Positions 10,154 to 18,430 are shown, counted from the first letter of the stretch. The stretch is 64,000 bases of DNA from DAOPZC01 sp035353175 (GCA_035353175.1 DAOPZC010000002.1:158579-222578), one strand, 5' to 3'. A program made the numbers and translations. Notes: a model not told the origin generated them from the sequence alone.

Positions 10154-11302
10154 ATGACAAACCGACGGATGCGCGTGGCGTTTTTTGCCGCCAGCGGGAT
10201 GATGCTCGGAACGGGGCTGATGGCGGCGGATCGGCCAGCGGGCACGTTGGGCTTCGCAAACCCGATCGTCACGCAGGGCGCGGCGGACTCCCTTGTGCGG
10301 CAGGCCGAGTCGGCGGTCATTATTCCCGGGGGTGCGCATGAGGAGCTGTGGGTCCATCCCGAGCTGTTCTCGATTCCGGGAGATCCCGTCGCGATCGAGT
10401 TCCGCGCTCGGACCACGGATCGGTTCGGAAAAGACGCCCATGCGACGTGGCACTATTTCCGGACCGAGGACGCGTTCCGCTCCCTGAGTCCGCTCCCTGT
10501 GCCGACCGCCGCGCTGTGGGCGCGAAAAGACCTGTCCGTCACCAACCTGCTGCCGCCACAGTCGGAGTCCGCGATACGGCCCCAGAGCCTAGGCCACACC
10601 TGGTGCGCCGCGTATGTTTATCTCGACGCTCAGACGGTTTTGCAGCCCTTCACCACGCGGAACGGGACGCGCTATTCGGTGCAGTCGCTCGCGGCGCGGG
10701 TCGGACCGGACGGCCTGGCGCCCCTGTACGTGTCCAACGCGCACACGGTGGACAACGGGCGCGGACTGTACGAGCCGCACGTCGCGGTTTATCGGGGCCG
10801 CTGCTTCATGACCGTGCGCGCCGAGACCGGACGGGGCTATGTGCTGGTGAGCGAAGATCGGGGCCGGACCTGGTCGCCGCCGACGCCGTGGGCGTGGGAC
10901 GACGGCGCGGAAATTCCGATGAACCAGACCATGACCAAGTTTGCGGCGCATTCCGACGGCTTGGTCTTGGTCTATACGCGCGTCCGCGACGACAACGCGA
11001 ATGCGTTCAGAAACCGTTCGCCCCTGCATGTCGCGGACGTCGATACGAAGACCTTGTCGCTGAAACGGTCGACGGAACGGATCATCGTGCCCAACCGTTC
11101 GACCGGCGTCAAAGGGCTGCCGGTGGGCAATTTCTGGGTGTGGCCGATCTGTGACCGGGAAACGTATGTGACGGTGGCGGAGTGGCCGCGCGACGGCCGT
11201 CCGCAGAACGGCGACATCTGGCTTGTGAAAATCCAGTGGCGACAGCCCAATCGCCTGCTGACGCCGACGGGTGCCGAAGCGGTGCGGGCGGCAAAAGACT
11301 AG
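10154..11302 (+). CDS. Secreted BNR-repeat / sialidase-like beta-propeller protein
   Basis: The 382-residue protein has a signal peptide ending near LMAA. It contains a clear Asp-box, SEDRGRTW (S-x-D-x-G-x-T-W), typical of sialidases and other BNR six-bladed propellers, and GLYEPHVAVYRGRCFMTVRAE as a preceding blade. Only one perfect Asp-box is visible, so substrate prediction is unsafe; sialidase, rhamnosidase-like or non-catalytic roles are all possible. AGGGGGAA precedes the ATG. It is convergent with the aminotransferase gene, 30 bases apart. Confidence 0.7.
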   Translation: MTNRRMRVAFFAASGMMLGTGLMAADRPAGTLGFANPIVTQGAADSLVRQAESAVIIPGGAHEELWVHPELFSIPGDPVAIEFRARTTDRFGKDAHATWHYFRTEDAFRSLSPLPVPTAALWARKDLSVTNLLPPQSESAIRPQSLGHTWCAAYVYLDAQTVLQPFTTRNGTRYSVQSLAARVGPDGLAPLYVSNAHTVDNGRGLYEPHVAVYRGRCFMTVRAETGRGYVLVSEDRGRTWSPPTPWAWDDGAEIPMNQTMTKFAAHSDGLVLVYTRVRDDNANAFRNRSPLHVADVDTKTLSLKRSTERIIVPNRSTGVKGLPVGNFWVWPICDRETYVTVAEWPRDGRPQNGDIWLVKIQWRQPNRLLTPTGAEAVRAAKD

Positions 11303-11332
11303 CCGGAACCGTAATCGTAATCTTAAGGCGCG

Positions 11333-12634
11333 TTACGCTTTCTTCATTTCCCGGATGGTGTCGTGCAGGTTGGCGAAGAGCGTGTCGAGCTTGTCGCAAG
11401 GCACGGCAGAGAAGGCCAGCCGGATCAGGCCGGAGAGCACGATCACGCCGGTCTTGCGCGTGGCCAGCAGCTGTTTTCTGACCGTCTCGGCGTCGACTCC
11501 CACCGGTTTGACGCACATGAAGTAGCCGGAGTTGAATGGCATGGGCTCGAAGGAGTCGCGGTATTCGGGATGCGCGGCGAAAATCTCCTTGATGCGCAGG
11601 TAACGGCGCCGCAGGATTTCGAACTTCGCCTGTTTCTGCTCCGTGTAAGCCGGCAGGGCGTAGACCTTCAGGAGCAGGTTCTGGCTGAGGTTCGAGGCGC
11701 TGGAGATCGAACCGCGCACAACCCCGGCCGCTTTGGCCTCGAGCGCCTTGTAGTGCGCGGGCGTCGCACCCTTGATGCCGAAGGTCATAAACCCGACCCG
11801 GAAGCCCCACACGTAGTCCTCTTTGGTGGGCCCGTCCAGTTTGACCGCCAGAAGATTCGGGTGCAGGTCGGACAGCTCCGCGAAAAGGGATTCTTGGCTG
11901 ACGCCCGGCTCGTAGACCAGACCGAAGTAGGCGTCGTCGAGGATGGCGATCACCTTTTTGCCCGACTCGGCGGCTTGAAGGAGGACGGCGCGGAGAGCGG
12001 CGGCGTCCGCTTCGGTGGCGGTGTAGCCGGTGGGGTTGTTCGGAAAGTTGAGGAGCACGATTTTCTTGCCGCCCGGCGCCTGCAGCAGGCGCTCCAGCCC
12101 GGGCACGTTGAAGTGCCCGTCCGCGAACATCGGGTAGGTCGTCAGCCGCCCGCCGAACGCCTCTCCGAAGACGAGCTCGTAGTTGTCCCAGTAGAGGTCG
12201 GGCAGAAGGATGGCGTCGTCGGGATCGACGAAGAGGTGGCCCGCGACGCTCAGGGCGTGGGTCAGGGCGTGGGTGACGACGGGCAGGCTGAAATTCTTGC
12301 CGCGCAGGGAGGGGTTTTTGGCCACGAGCATGGCGCGCCACGCGTCGCGCAGCCCGGGCAAGCCGAAGCTGGGCGCGTAGAGGAAGGAGGTGGAGGGGAG
12401 CTTGACCAGTTCCTCCAGGCATTCTAGGCAGAGGGGCGAGCCGTCTTCCTCGAAAGCGGTGCCGATGGTGGCGTTGATGACGGAGTCTTTCGCCTCGGCG
12501 CTTTGTCCGAGGATGCCGCGGGAGGGAAAGTAGGCACGCTGCCCTTTGAGCGAAAGCATGTCGAAAAGCGGGCTTGCGCCACTCTGCAGGTCCTCGTTGA
12601 GGGTTTGAGCAAGAACATGAATCGGGTCCGCCAT
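11333..12634 (-). CDS. PLP-dependent class I/II aminotransferase
   Basis: The 433-residue cytoplasmic enzyme has the fold type I aminotransferase landmarks: NFPNNPTGY (NPTG at 200-203), ILDDAYFGL (Asp233/234 and Tyr236, PLP contacts), Lys271 in DGPTKED (likely Schiff-base lysine) and Arg279 in WGFRVG (carboxylate binding). The substrate amino acid is not obvious. An AAGGA precedes the ATG. It stands alone on this strand, divergent from rsmD. Confidence 0.88.
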   Translation of the reverse strand: MADPIHVLAQTLNEDLQSGASPLFDMLSLKGQRAYFPSRGILGQSAEAKDSVINATIGTAFEEDGSPLCLECLEELVKLPSTSFLYAPSFGLPGLRDAWRAMLVAKNPSLRGKNFSLPVVTHALTHALSVAGHLFVDPDDAILLPDLYWDNYELVFGEAFGGRLTTYPMFADGHFNVPGLERLLQAPGGKKIVLLNFPNNPTGYTATEADAAALRAVLLQAAESGKKVIAILDDAYFGLVYEPGVSQESLFAELSDLHPNLLAVKLDGPTKEDYVWGFRVGFMTFGIKGATPAHYKALEAKAAGVVRGSISSASNLSQNLLLKVYALPAYTEQKQAKFEILRRRYLRIKEIFAAHPEYRDSFEPMPFNSGYFMCVKPVGVDAETVRKQLLATRKTGVIVLSGLIRLAFSAVPCDKLDTLFANLHDTIREMKKA

Positions 12635-12677
12635 ACGGTGTCCTTCCGGTGTCTTCTTGGGTTCGTTGTTGCGCGAC

Positions 12678-12706
12678 AGTTTAGCAGATCGTCGGGTCTT
12701 AGTGAA
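12678..12706 (-). promoter_or_regulatory. Possible aminotransferase promoter
   Basis: On the minus strand TTCACT (12706-12701) and TAAACT (12683-12678) are separated by 17 bases, with 4 of 6 matches each. The predicted start is about 37 bases before the ATG at 12634. Confidence 0.35.
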
Positions 12707-12730
12707 ATACGAAACTGTGGGGGGCGGGAT

Positions 12731-12759
12731 TGCACAGCGGCGGCCTTTTCCGGTATAAT
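12731..12759 (+). promoter_or_regulatory. Promoter of the rsmD-coaD operon
   Basis: TGCACA (12731-12736), a 17-base spacer and a perfect TATAAT (12754-12759). The -10 box ends 9 bases before the rsmD ATG, so the 5' leader would be only about 0-4 bases and there is no Shine-Dalgarno sequence. This suggests leaderless translation. Confidence 0.65.
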
Positions 12760-12768
12760 CAAAAACTT

Positions 12769-13371
12769 ATGCGAATTTCGGGCGGAGAGTTTTGCGGGCG
12801 GAAGCTGAAAGTTCCGCCGGGTGAAAAGGTGCGGCCCACGCAGGACCGGGTGCGCGAGGCGCTGTTCTCGATGCTGATGAGTGTGGTCCCGGACGCGCGG
12901 TTCATCGATCTTTTCGCCGGCTCGGGTTCGGTGGGGCTGGAGGCTTACAGCCGCGGGGCCCGGAGCGTGACGTGGGTGGAGAAGGACCCCCGCCACGCGA
13001 GCGTTCTGAAAGAGAACCGCGCGGTGCTGGCGCCCGATCTGGGCGAGGTGGCGTGCTGCGAGGTGACGCGCTGGCTCAAGGGGCCGGGGTGCGGCCGGCA
13101 GGCCGACGTGGCGTTCGCCGATCCGCCGTATGCGGCCGGCCGCGAGCAGGGGTTCGCGGAGATCATGCGGCTGCTGGCCGAGAACCGGGTGCTGCGCCCC
13201 GGTGGAATTTTTGTGGCGGAGATGCCGGAAGCCAAAAGCGCCGAAGAGGTGGCGGGGTGGACGCTGTTGCGCGACCGCACCTACGGGCACACGCGGCTGG
13301 CGGTGTACAAACTGGAGACAGAGCGCCTGACGTCGGAGGCCGGTGGCCCGAAGACCGAGGCCGGAGAATAG
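12769..13371 (+). CDS. rsmD: 16S rRNA (guanine966-N2)-methyltransferase
   Basis: RsmD methylates G966 of 16S rRNA with S-adenosylmethionine. The 200-residue protein has MRISGGEFCGRKL at the start, PTQDRVREALFSML, SAM motif I DLFAGSGSVGLEA and the catalytic FADPPY (N/DPPY) motif. The frame is open upstream to 12730, but Met at 12769 aligns with the family N-terminus and sits right after a TATAAT box. It is followed after 5 bases by coaD, a common bacterial pairing. The last 15 or so residues are poorly conserved. Confidence 0.95.
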   Translation: MRISGGEFCGRKLKVPPGEKVRPTQDRVREALFSMLMSVVPDARFIDLFAGSGSVGLEAYSRGARSVTWVEKDPRHASVLKENRAVLAPDLGEVACCEVTRWLKGPGCGRQADVAFADPPYAAGREQGFAEIMRLLAENRVLRPGGIFVAEMPEAKSAEEVAGWTLLRDRTYGHTRLAVYKLETERLTSEAGGPKTEAGE

Positions 13372-13376
13372 GATTT

Positions 13377-13928
13377 ATGCATAGGACGGCGGTATATCCT
13401 GGGACATTCGATCCTCTGACGCTGGGTCACTTCGACCTGCTGCAGCGGAGTGCGATGCTGTTCGACAAGGTGGTCGTGGTGGTGGCGGGCGTGTCGCTCA
13501 AGGCCACGGGGATGTTCGATCTGCACGCGCGCATGGCCATGATCCGCGAGAGCGTGGACGAGGCGGGCATGACCAACATCGAGATCGACCGGCTCGACTG
13601 CCTGCTGGTGGACTACTGCCAGCGGCACCAGATCGGGGTGGTCGTGCGAGGGCTGCGCGTGTACTCGGACTTCGAGTACGAGTTTCAGATGGCGCTGACC
13701 AACCGCAAGCTCGATCCGACGATCGAGACGCTTTTCATGATGCCGAACGAGAACTACAGCTACGTTACGGCCAGCACGATCCGGGAGATCGCGCGGTACG
13801 GCGGCGACACGAGCGCGTTCGTGCCGAAGCCGGTGCAGAAATACATCGCGGCGCATATGCGCAGCCATCCGGAGCAACACGTCCGGGCAGGAGGCGGAGT
13901 TGGAAACACAGGGGCGTTTGATCGTTGA
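13377..13928 (+). CDS. coaD: Phosphopantetheine adenylyltransferase
   Basis: CoaD joins 4'-phosphopantetheine and ATP to dephospho-CoA, the penultimate step of CoA synthesis. MHRTAVYPGTFDPLTLGH carries the T/HxGH nucleotidyltransferase motif, VVRGLRVYSDFEYEFQMA is the substrate region and YVTASTIRE corresponds to the second signature (ISSTxxR). At 183 residues it is about 20 longer than usual; the extra C-terminus overlaps the next gene by 29 bases. TAGGA precedes the ATG. A longer frame begins at 12972 but belongs to the rsmD region. Confidence 0.96.
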   Translation: MHRTAVYPGTFDPLTLGHFDLLQRSAMLFDKVVVVVAGVSLKATGMFDLHARMAMIRESVDEAGMTNIEIDRLDCLLVDYCQRHQIGVVVRGLRVYSDFEYEFQMALTNRKLDPTIETLFMMPNENYSYVTASTIREIARYGGDTSAFVPKPVQKYIAAHMRSHPEQHVRAGGGVGNTGAFDR

Positions 13929-14424
13929 TGTCGCTCGCCTCGACAAGGGCGGCGAATGTTATCGGGGCGAAACGGGGCCCGGCTTGCTGGATCTCGGCGA
14001 GAGCGAGTTTGTGACGCCGGTGGGCGGCATGGCCTATGACCTGAGGGTCGAGGTGCTCGGGTCCGAGCTGCTGGTTCGGGGCTCGGTCCGCCAGCGTTTG
14101 ACGTGTGTCTGTTCGCGCTGCGCGGACACGTTCGAGACCGAAGCGGCCGATGCGGAATTCGTCACGTCGGTCGAAATAAATGCGGCAACCGACTTCGTAG
14201 ACTTGACCGAAGAGGTTCGGGAAGCTATCATCCTTGCCCTTCCCCGTTATCCGGTTTGCCGCGAAGCGTGTCAGGGACTGTGTATGACGTGCGGGGCAAA
14301 CCTGAATGCGGCGGCGTGTGCATGCCGCAAAAAGGGTAAGGACAATCGATGGGCGGCGCTGGATGCGCTGAAAGTGGATTTGGATGCGTCGCGCACATCA
14401 CGCGTACGCCGGGTAGAGAAGTAA
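13900..14424 (+). CDS. DUF177 / YceD family protein
   Basis: The 174-residue protein starts at TTG 13900 with AGGAGGCGG just before it, overlapping the end of coaD. It shows the DUF177 hallmarks: LTCVCSRCADTFE (Cys pair), then CREACQGLCMTCGANLN with a closing CACRKKG. YceD/DUF177 proteins are linked to 23S rRNA accumulation and almost always precede rpmF, as here (13 bases). The cysteines probably bind zinc. A GTG or ATG alternative further in would lose the conserved N-terminus. Confidence 0.88.
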   Translation: METQGRLIVDVARLDKGGECYRGETGPGLLDLGESEFVTPVGGMAYDLRVEVLGSELLVRGSVRQRLTCVCSRCADTFETEAADAEFVTSVEINAATDFVDLTEEVREAIILALPRYPVCREACQGLCMTCGANLNAAACACRKKGKDNRWAALDALKVDLDASRTSRVRRVEK

Positions 14425-14437
14425 GGAGAGAAGGAAA

Positions 14438-14617
14438 ATGGCCGTACCTAAACGGAAGAAGTCGAAGATGAGGATCCGTCAGCGCAAGGCGCACATCAAG
14501 GCGGAGCTCGCCCAGGTTCAAGCGTGCCCGAACTGTGGCGCGCCGCAGCAGTCGCATCGCGTGTGTCCCTCCTGCGGGATGTACAAAGGCCGCAAGGTCG
14601 TGACGGTTGCGGAATAG
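14438..14617 (+). CDS. rpmF: 50S ribosomal protein L32
   Basis: A 59-residue protein, MAVPKRKKSKMRIRQRKAH, with a zinc ribbon of Cys30, Cys33, Cys43 and Cys46 (CPNCG, CPSCG), typical of the zinc-binding form of L32. AAGGAGAGAAGG lies just before the ATG. It sits between yceD and plsX, the standard gene order. Confidence 0.97.
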   Translation: MAVPKRKKSKMRIRQRKAHIKAELAQVQACPNCGAPQQSHRVCPSCGMYKGRKVVTVAE

Positions 14618-14656
14618 TCGGACCGTCGGTTTCGATGATGCACGGGTGAATGTTAT

Positions 14657-14687
14657 AAAGGGTTTCTGCCGACGGCGGAAACCCTTT
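14657..14687 (+). terminator. Hairpin between rpmF and plsX, possible weak terminator
   Basis: AAAGGGTTTC and GAAACCCTTT form a 10-bp stem extended by GCC/GGC around a small loop. It is followed by GTGTGATTTG rather than a clean T-run, so it may only reduce read-through or protect the upstream mRNA. Confidence 0.5.
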
Positions 14688-14719
14688 GTGTGATTTGAGA
14701 ACCGAACGAGGGTTTGACG

Positions 14720-15742
14720 ATGCGGATTGCGCTCGATGTGATGGGCGGTGATCATGCGCCGCACGAGATCGTGCATGGCGCGGTGGAAGCGTCCCTCAAA
14801 TTAAAAGACATCGATTGTATTCTGATGGTCGGCGATGAGACGGCGATCCGCGCCGAACTGGCGACGTATCCCAAGGTCGACATGGGCCGCCTCAAAATCG
14901 TTCACGCGCCGGAGTCGATCGGCATGGACGAATCGCCGGCGACTGCCGTCCGCAAGAAGAAGCTGTGCTCGATCAACATCTGCATGGACCTGGTGAAGCG
15001 CAAGGAGGCCGACGCGATGGTGTCGGCGGGCAACTCCGGGGCGGTGGCGGCGGCGGCGGTGTTTTGCCTGGGCCGCACGCCCGGCGTGATCCGCCCCGCG
15101 ATCGCGACCGTGCTGCCGACGCGGCAGCCCAAGCGCCCGCTTTTGCTGCTCGACGCCGGCGCAAACACGGACTGCCACGAGACGTGGCTGGCGCAGTTCG
15201 CGGTGATGGGCAGCGCCTATTCCAGCGCGGTGCTCAAGCGCACCGAGCCGGTGGTGGGCCTGCTCAGCATCGGGACGGAGGACTGCAAGGGCAACGAGAT
15301 GACCAAGAAGGCCTTTCACCTGATCCAGAAGACGGACGTGAAGTTCCGCGGCAATGTGGAGGGTCACGATCTTTTCCTGGGCAAGACGGACGTCGTGGTG
15401 TGTGACGGCTTCGTGGGAAACGTGGTGCTCAAGACCACCGAGAGTGTGGCGCACGCGGTCGGATACTGGATGAAGAAGGAGTTCTTCCGCCATCCGGTGC
15501 GCATGTTCGGCGCGCTGCTGCTCAAAGGCGCGCTGCAGACGCTCAAGCACCGCATGGATCCCGAGATCTACGGCGGCGCGCCTTTGCTCGGCGTTCCGGG
15601 GACGGTCATCATCACGCACGGGTCTTCGACGTACCGCGCGATCTTCCACGCGATCATCGCGGGGGCCGCCGCCGCCTCGAACAACCTGTCGGAAAAAATC
15701 GCCAGCCGGATCGCGGCGATGGGTTCTGAAACGGTCGAGTAG
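14720..15742 (+). CDS. plsX: Phosphate acyltransferase PlsX
   Basis: PlsX converts acyl-ACP to acyl-phosphate for phospholipid synthesis. MRIALDVMGGDHAPHEIVHGA is the family N-terminus, and GNSGAVAAAAVFCLGR, LLDAGANTDC and CDGFVGNVVLKTTE are typical core motifs. Two starts are possible: TTG 14714 and ATG 14720. The ATG is preferred because CGAGGG lies 8 bases before it and Met-Arg-Ile-Ala matches the family. The 340-residue length is normal. It lies downstream of rpmF and upstream of fabD without the usual fabH between. Confidence 0.96.
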   Translation: MRIALDVMGGDHAPHEIVHGAVEASLKLKDIDCILMVGDETAIRAELATYPKVDMGRLKIVHAPESIGMDESPATAVRKKKLCSINICMDLVKRKEADAMVSAGNSGAVAAAAVFCLGRTPGVIRPAIATVLPTRQPKRPLLLLDAGANTDCHETWLAQFAVMGSAYSSAVLKRTEPVVGLLSIGTEDCKGNEMTKKAFHLIQKTDVKFRGNVEGHDLFLGKTDVVVCDGFVGNVVLKTTESVAHAVGYWMKKEFFRHPVRMFGALLLKGALQTLKHRMDPEIYGGAPLLGVPGTVIITHGSSTYRAIFHAIIAGAAAASNNLSEKIASRIAAMGSETVE

Positions 15743-15827
15743 GTCACCCATGCCGCGCCGATTTTTCCTGTCGCATTGGGTCATGTCATGTGGTAAGCTA
15801 AATTCTCTTTTAGGGAGATTGGTTTTG

Positions 15828-15858
15828 AGTTTGACATATTTTAAGAATGTGTCAAACT
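15828..15858. promoter_or_regulatory. Inverted repeat upstream of fabD, candidate operator
   Basis: AGTTTGACA and TGTCAAACT form a perfect 9-bp inverted repeat with a 13-base AT-rich spacer, 64 bases before fabD. The left arm includes a TTGACA, but no -10 box follows at the right distance; a TATAAC lies at 15892-15897. The arms resemble FabT-type operators (TTTGA/TCAAA) but with wider spacing. It could bind a fatty acid regulator or form a hairpin. Confidence 0.45.
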
Positions 15859-15921
15859 GCGCCACCTCACACGCCTCACAGGTTCGTGGGGTATAACCGT
15901 GAAAACAAAGAGGAGACGCAT

Positions 15922-16848
15922 ATGAGCGAAACGGTTTGTGTTTTTTCGGGGCAGGGAGCCCAGGTGCCCGGCATGGGCAAGGATCTGGCGGCGGACGCCG
16001 AGATCGCCGCGCTGTTCACCCGCGCCAACGGGGTGTTGGGTTTCGATCTCGCCAAGGTCTGCTTCGAGGGGCCTGCCGAGGAGCTGACCAAGTCGAATGT
16101 TTGCCAGCCCGCGATCTTCACCGTGAGCGTGGCGGCTTTCCGCGCTTTCCAGAAACGCTGCCCGCAGGTGTCGTTCAAGATGGCCGCCGGCCTGAGCCTT
16201 GGCGAGTGGACCGCGCTGCATGTGGCGGGCGTGCTGGATTTCGACTCAGCCCTGAAGGTGCTTGAGGCGCGCGGGCGCTTCATGCAGCAGGCCTGCGAGG
16301 AGCAGGCGAGCGGCATGATCAGCATCATGGGCGCGACGGCCGAGCAGCTGCAGACGATTTGCGAGAAGGCCGGCCTCACGGTCGCCAACATCAACTCCGA
16401 TGCGCAGGTCGTGCTTTCCGGCCTCAAGACGGGCGTTGCGGCGGCGGCGGCGGTGGCCGCTGAGCTGGGCGTGAAGGCGATCCCGCTGAACGTGGCGGGC
16501 GCTTTCCATTCGCCGCTGATGGCTTCCGCCCGCGCCAAGCTGGCGTCGGTGCTCGACGGCGTGACGTTCCATGCGCCGCAGCTGCCGGTGCTCGCCAATG
16601 TCAGCGGCGCGCTGCACGGCAGCGATCCCGCCGCGATCAAGGACGCGATGCTGCGCCAGGTCACCGACTCCGTGCGATGGTCGGACTGCATCAAGTCCGC
16701 GATCGGCGCGGGCGCCAAAACCTTTGTGGAGTTCGGCCCCGGCAAGGTGCTGTCCGGCCTGATCAAGCGCATCGACAAGGGCGTGGCCACGCTGAACGTG
16801 GCGGATGTGCCGTCGTTGGACGCGACGGCCGCCGCCGTTCAGGCATAA
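15922..16848 (+). CDS. fabD: Malonyl-CoA:ACP transacylase
   Basis: FabD loads malonyl groups onto ACP to start fatty acid elongation. The 308-residue protein starts MSETVCVFSGQGAQVPGMG; the active-site Ser92 is in GLSLGEW and His196 in AGAFHSPLM. The open frame extends to 15847, but AAAGAGGAGA right before ATG 15922 and the family N-terminus fix the start. It is followed by fabG (25 bases) and acpP. Confidence 0.97.
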   Translation: MSETVCVFSGQGAQVPGMGKDLAADAEIAALFTRANGVLGFDLAKVCFEGPAEELTKSNVCQPAIFTVSVAAFRAFQKRCPQVSFKMAAGLSLGEWTALHVAGVLDFDSALKVLEARGRFMQQACEEQASGMISIMGATAEQLQTICEKAGLTVANINSDAQVVLSGLKTGVAAAAAVAAELGVKAIPLNVAGAFHSPLMASARAKLASVLDGVTFHAPQLPVLANVSGALHGSDPAAIKDAMLRQVTDSVRWSDCIKSAIGAGAKTFVEFGPGKVLSGLIKRIDKGVATLNVADVPSLDATAAAVQA

Positions 16849-16873
16849 CGTTTTTTTCAAGAAGGGATACATC

Positions 16874-17617
16874 ATGGGTGCATTCGAAGGAAAAGTGGCG
16901 GTGGTGACCGGCGCGGCTCGCGGCATCGGTCAGGCGATCGCCAAGAAGTTGGCGCAAGAGGGCGCCGACGTCGCGATCTGCGATTTGCAGGCAGAGTGGC
17001 TCGCCGAGACCGCGGGCATCGTCCAGGGTTTCGGCCGCAAGGCCCTGCCGCTGGCGGTGGACGTGGGCGACAGCGATGCCGTCAACGCCTGCATCAGTGA
17101 GGTGGTCAAGGTGTTCGGCAAGGTTGACATCATGGTCAACAATGCCGGCATCACCAAAGACACGCTTTTGGTGCGTATGTCGGACGAAGACTGGGACGCG
17201 GTCCTGCGCGTGAACCTGAAGGGAACCTTCCTGTTCTCGCGCGCCGTGGCCAAGCACATGATGAAACAGCGGAGCGGGGCGATCATCAACATCGCCTCGA
17301 TCAGCGGTATCATCGGCACCGCCGGACAAGCGAACTACGCGGCCTCCAAGGCCGGCGTCATCGCGCTGACGAAGTCCACCGCCAACGAACTGGCGGGGCG
17401 CGGCGTCAGGGCGAACGCGATCGCTCCGGGATTCATTTCATCGAAAATGACCGATGCGCTGTCGGAAGACGTGCGCAAGCAGTATCTGTCGCGGATACCG
17501 CTGGCCCGCTTCGGAACCGTGGAAGACATCGCGAACGCGGTGGTGTTCCTGGCCTCCGAGCAGTCGAGCTACCTGACGGGGCAGACGCTGAACGTCAACG
17601 GCGGCATGGTCATGTGA
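16874..17617 (+). CDS. fabG: 3-oxoacyl-ACP reductase
   Basis: FabG reduces 3-oxoacyl-ACP with NADPH. The 247-residue short-chain dehydrogenase has TGAARGIGQAIA (cofactor loop), NNAG, the catalytic Ser in NIASISGIIG and the YAASK Tyr/Lys pair, ending LTGQTLNVNGGMVM. The start ATG 16874 is preceded by GAAGGG and matches the family length; upstream frame to 16805 lies in fabD. It is part of the fabD-fabG-acpP operon. Confidence 0.97.
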   Translation: MGAFEGKVAVVTGAARGIGQAIAKKLAQEGADVAICDLQAEWLAETAGIVQGFGRKALPLAVDVGDSDAVNACISEVVKVFGKVDIMVNNAGITKDTLLVRMSDEDWDAVLRVNLKGTFLFSRAVAKHMMKQRSGAIINIASISGIIGTAGQANYAASKAGVIALTKSTANELAGRGVRANAIAPGFISSKMTDALSEDVRKQYLSRIPLARFGTVEDIANAVVFLASEQSSYLTGQTLNVNGGMVM

Positions 17618-17681
17618 TGAGATTGGCGCGGCAAGTGCCGCAACTGTGTAACAAGGGAAACTAGGTCAAGGAGAGAGTACA

Positions 17682-17930
17682 ATGGCTAGCAAACTCGAAG
17701 AGCGGGTCAAAGAGATCATCGTTGAGCAATTGGGCGTCAACGCCGAGCAGGTCACCCCGGAAGCATCGTTCATCGACGATCTGGGCGCGGACTCGCTGGA
17801 CACCGTCGAGCTGATCATGGCGTTTGAAGAGGAGTTCGGTGCAGAGATCCCGGACGAGGACGCCGAGAAGCTGACGTCGGTCGGCAAGGTGCTCGAGTAC
17901 CTGTCGGGCAAGGGCTTCGGGCAGGAATAA
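17682..17930 (+). CDS. acpP: Acyl carrier protein
   Basis: An 82-residue acidic protein with the phosphopantetheine attachment site Ser38 in GADSLDTVE. It carries growing acyl chains in fatty acid synthesis. AAGGAGAG precedes the ATG. It closes the fab operon and is followed by an intrinsic terminator. Confidence 0.98.
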   Translation: MASKLEERVKEIIVEQLGVNAEQVTPEASFIDDLGADSLDTVELIMAFEEEFGAEIPDEDAEKLTSVGKVLEYLSGKGFGQE

Positions 17931-17950
17931 GCTCGTTTCCCCTGTGATGG

Positions 17951-17986
17951 CCGGGCGGATGTCGAAGGACGTCCCCCGGTTTTTTT
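17951..17986 (+). terminator. Rho-independent terminator after acpP
   Basis: The stem is CCGGG plus GATGTC, pairing with GACGTC plus CCCGG around a GAAG loop (17951-17979). It is followed by seven T residues. It ends the rsmD to acpP run. Confidence 0.85.
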
Positions 17987-18430
17987 GTGCCCGCGAACCT
18001 TGGGCCGTCGGCGGCCGGTATGTGCAGACACGGATGTATCGTGTTTGTGTGGCGACGCCAAGGGGCAAGTATTTAGCGCCTGTTATAAGCGTTAACAGCA
18101 AACCACTGGCACTATTCTACAGTCAAGTCAGGGCACTAACCAACGTGAACGGTCCCGTTTTACACTGCCGCCGACATGTGCTTTTGGTGTGCTTGACATC
18201 TTGTCCGGCTTCTGGCAATGTTTTGCAGGAATAAAGATGTTTCTTGTCGGTTCAGGTATGATTCCGGCCAACGCAGTCTGGGGCAGGTCGAAAAGGCGGT
18301 GTAAAATAATACCCCGTCTTGCCGTTCGAAAGCTTGTGAAGACGGGGTGGAAACCAGTCATGACGAGTACTGTCGGCACGATGAAAAAATGCGACGTGCC
18401 AGAAGCGAAATAACAGGGAGAGGCGCATAC
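17987..18430. other. Intergenic leader region with no recognised gene
   Basis: About 440 bases between the acpP terminator and a secreted-protein gene. It contains a consensus TTGACA (18193-18198) without a good -10, several AT-rich -10-like boxes (TATGAT 18257-18262, TAAAAT 18304-18309) without matching -35 boxes, and a strong stem-loop at 18313-18350. The frame 17944-18234 has no ribosome-binding site and odd composition, so I do not call a gene. Confidence 0.5.
18313..18350 (+). other. Stem-loop in the 5' region of the secreted-protein gene
   Basis: ACCCCGTCTT (18313-18322) and AAGACGGGGT (18341-18350) form a perfect 10-bp stem around an 18-base loop, 80 bases before the next start codon. 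No T-run follows, so it is not a plus-strand terminator. It may be a leader structure affecting translation or stability. Confidence 0.45.

Noticed and set aside
17944..18234. Possible small gene after acpP
   Set aside because: No ribosome-binding site, no motif, and it begins upstream of the acpP terminator hairpin.
18313..18350. Stem-loop read as an intrinsic terminator
   Set aside because: No T-run follows on the plus strand and there is no upstream plus-strand transcript left to end, since acpP already has a terminator.
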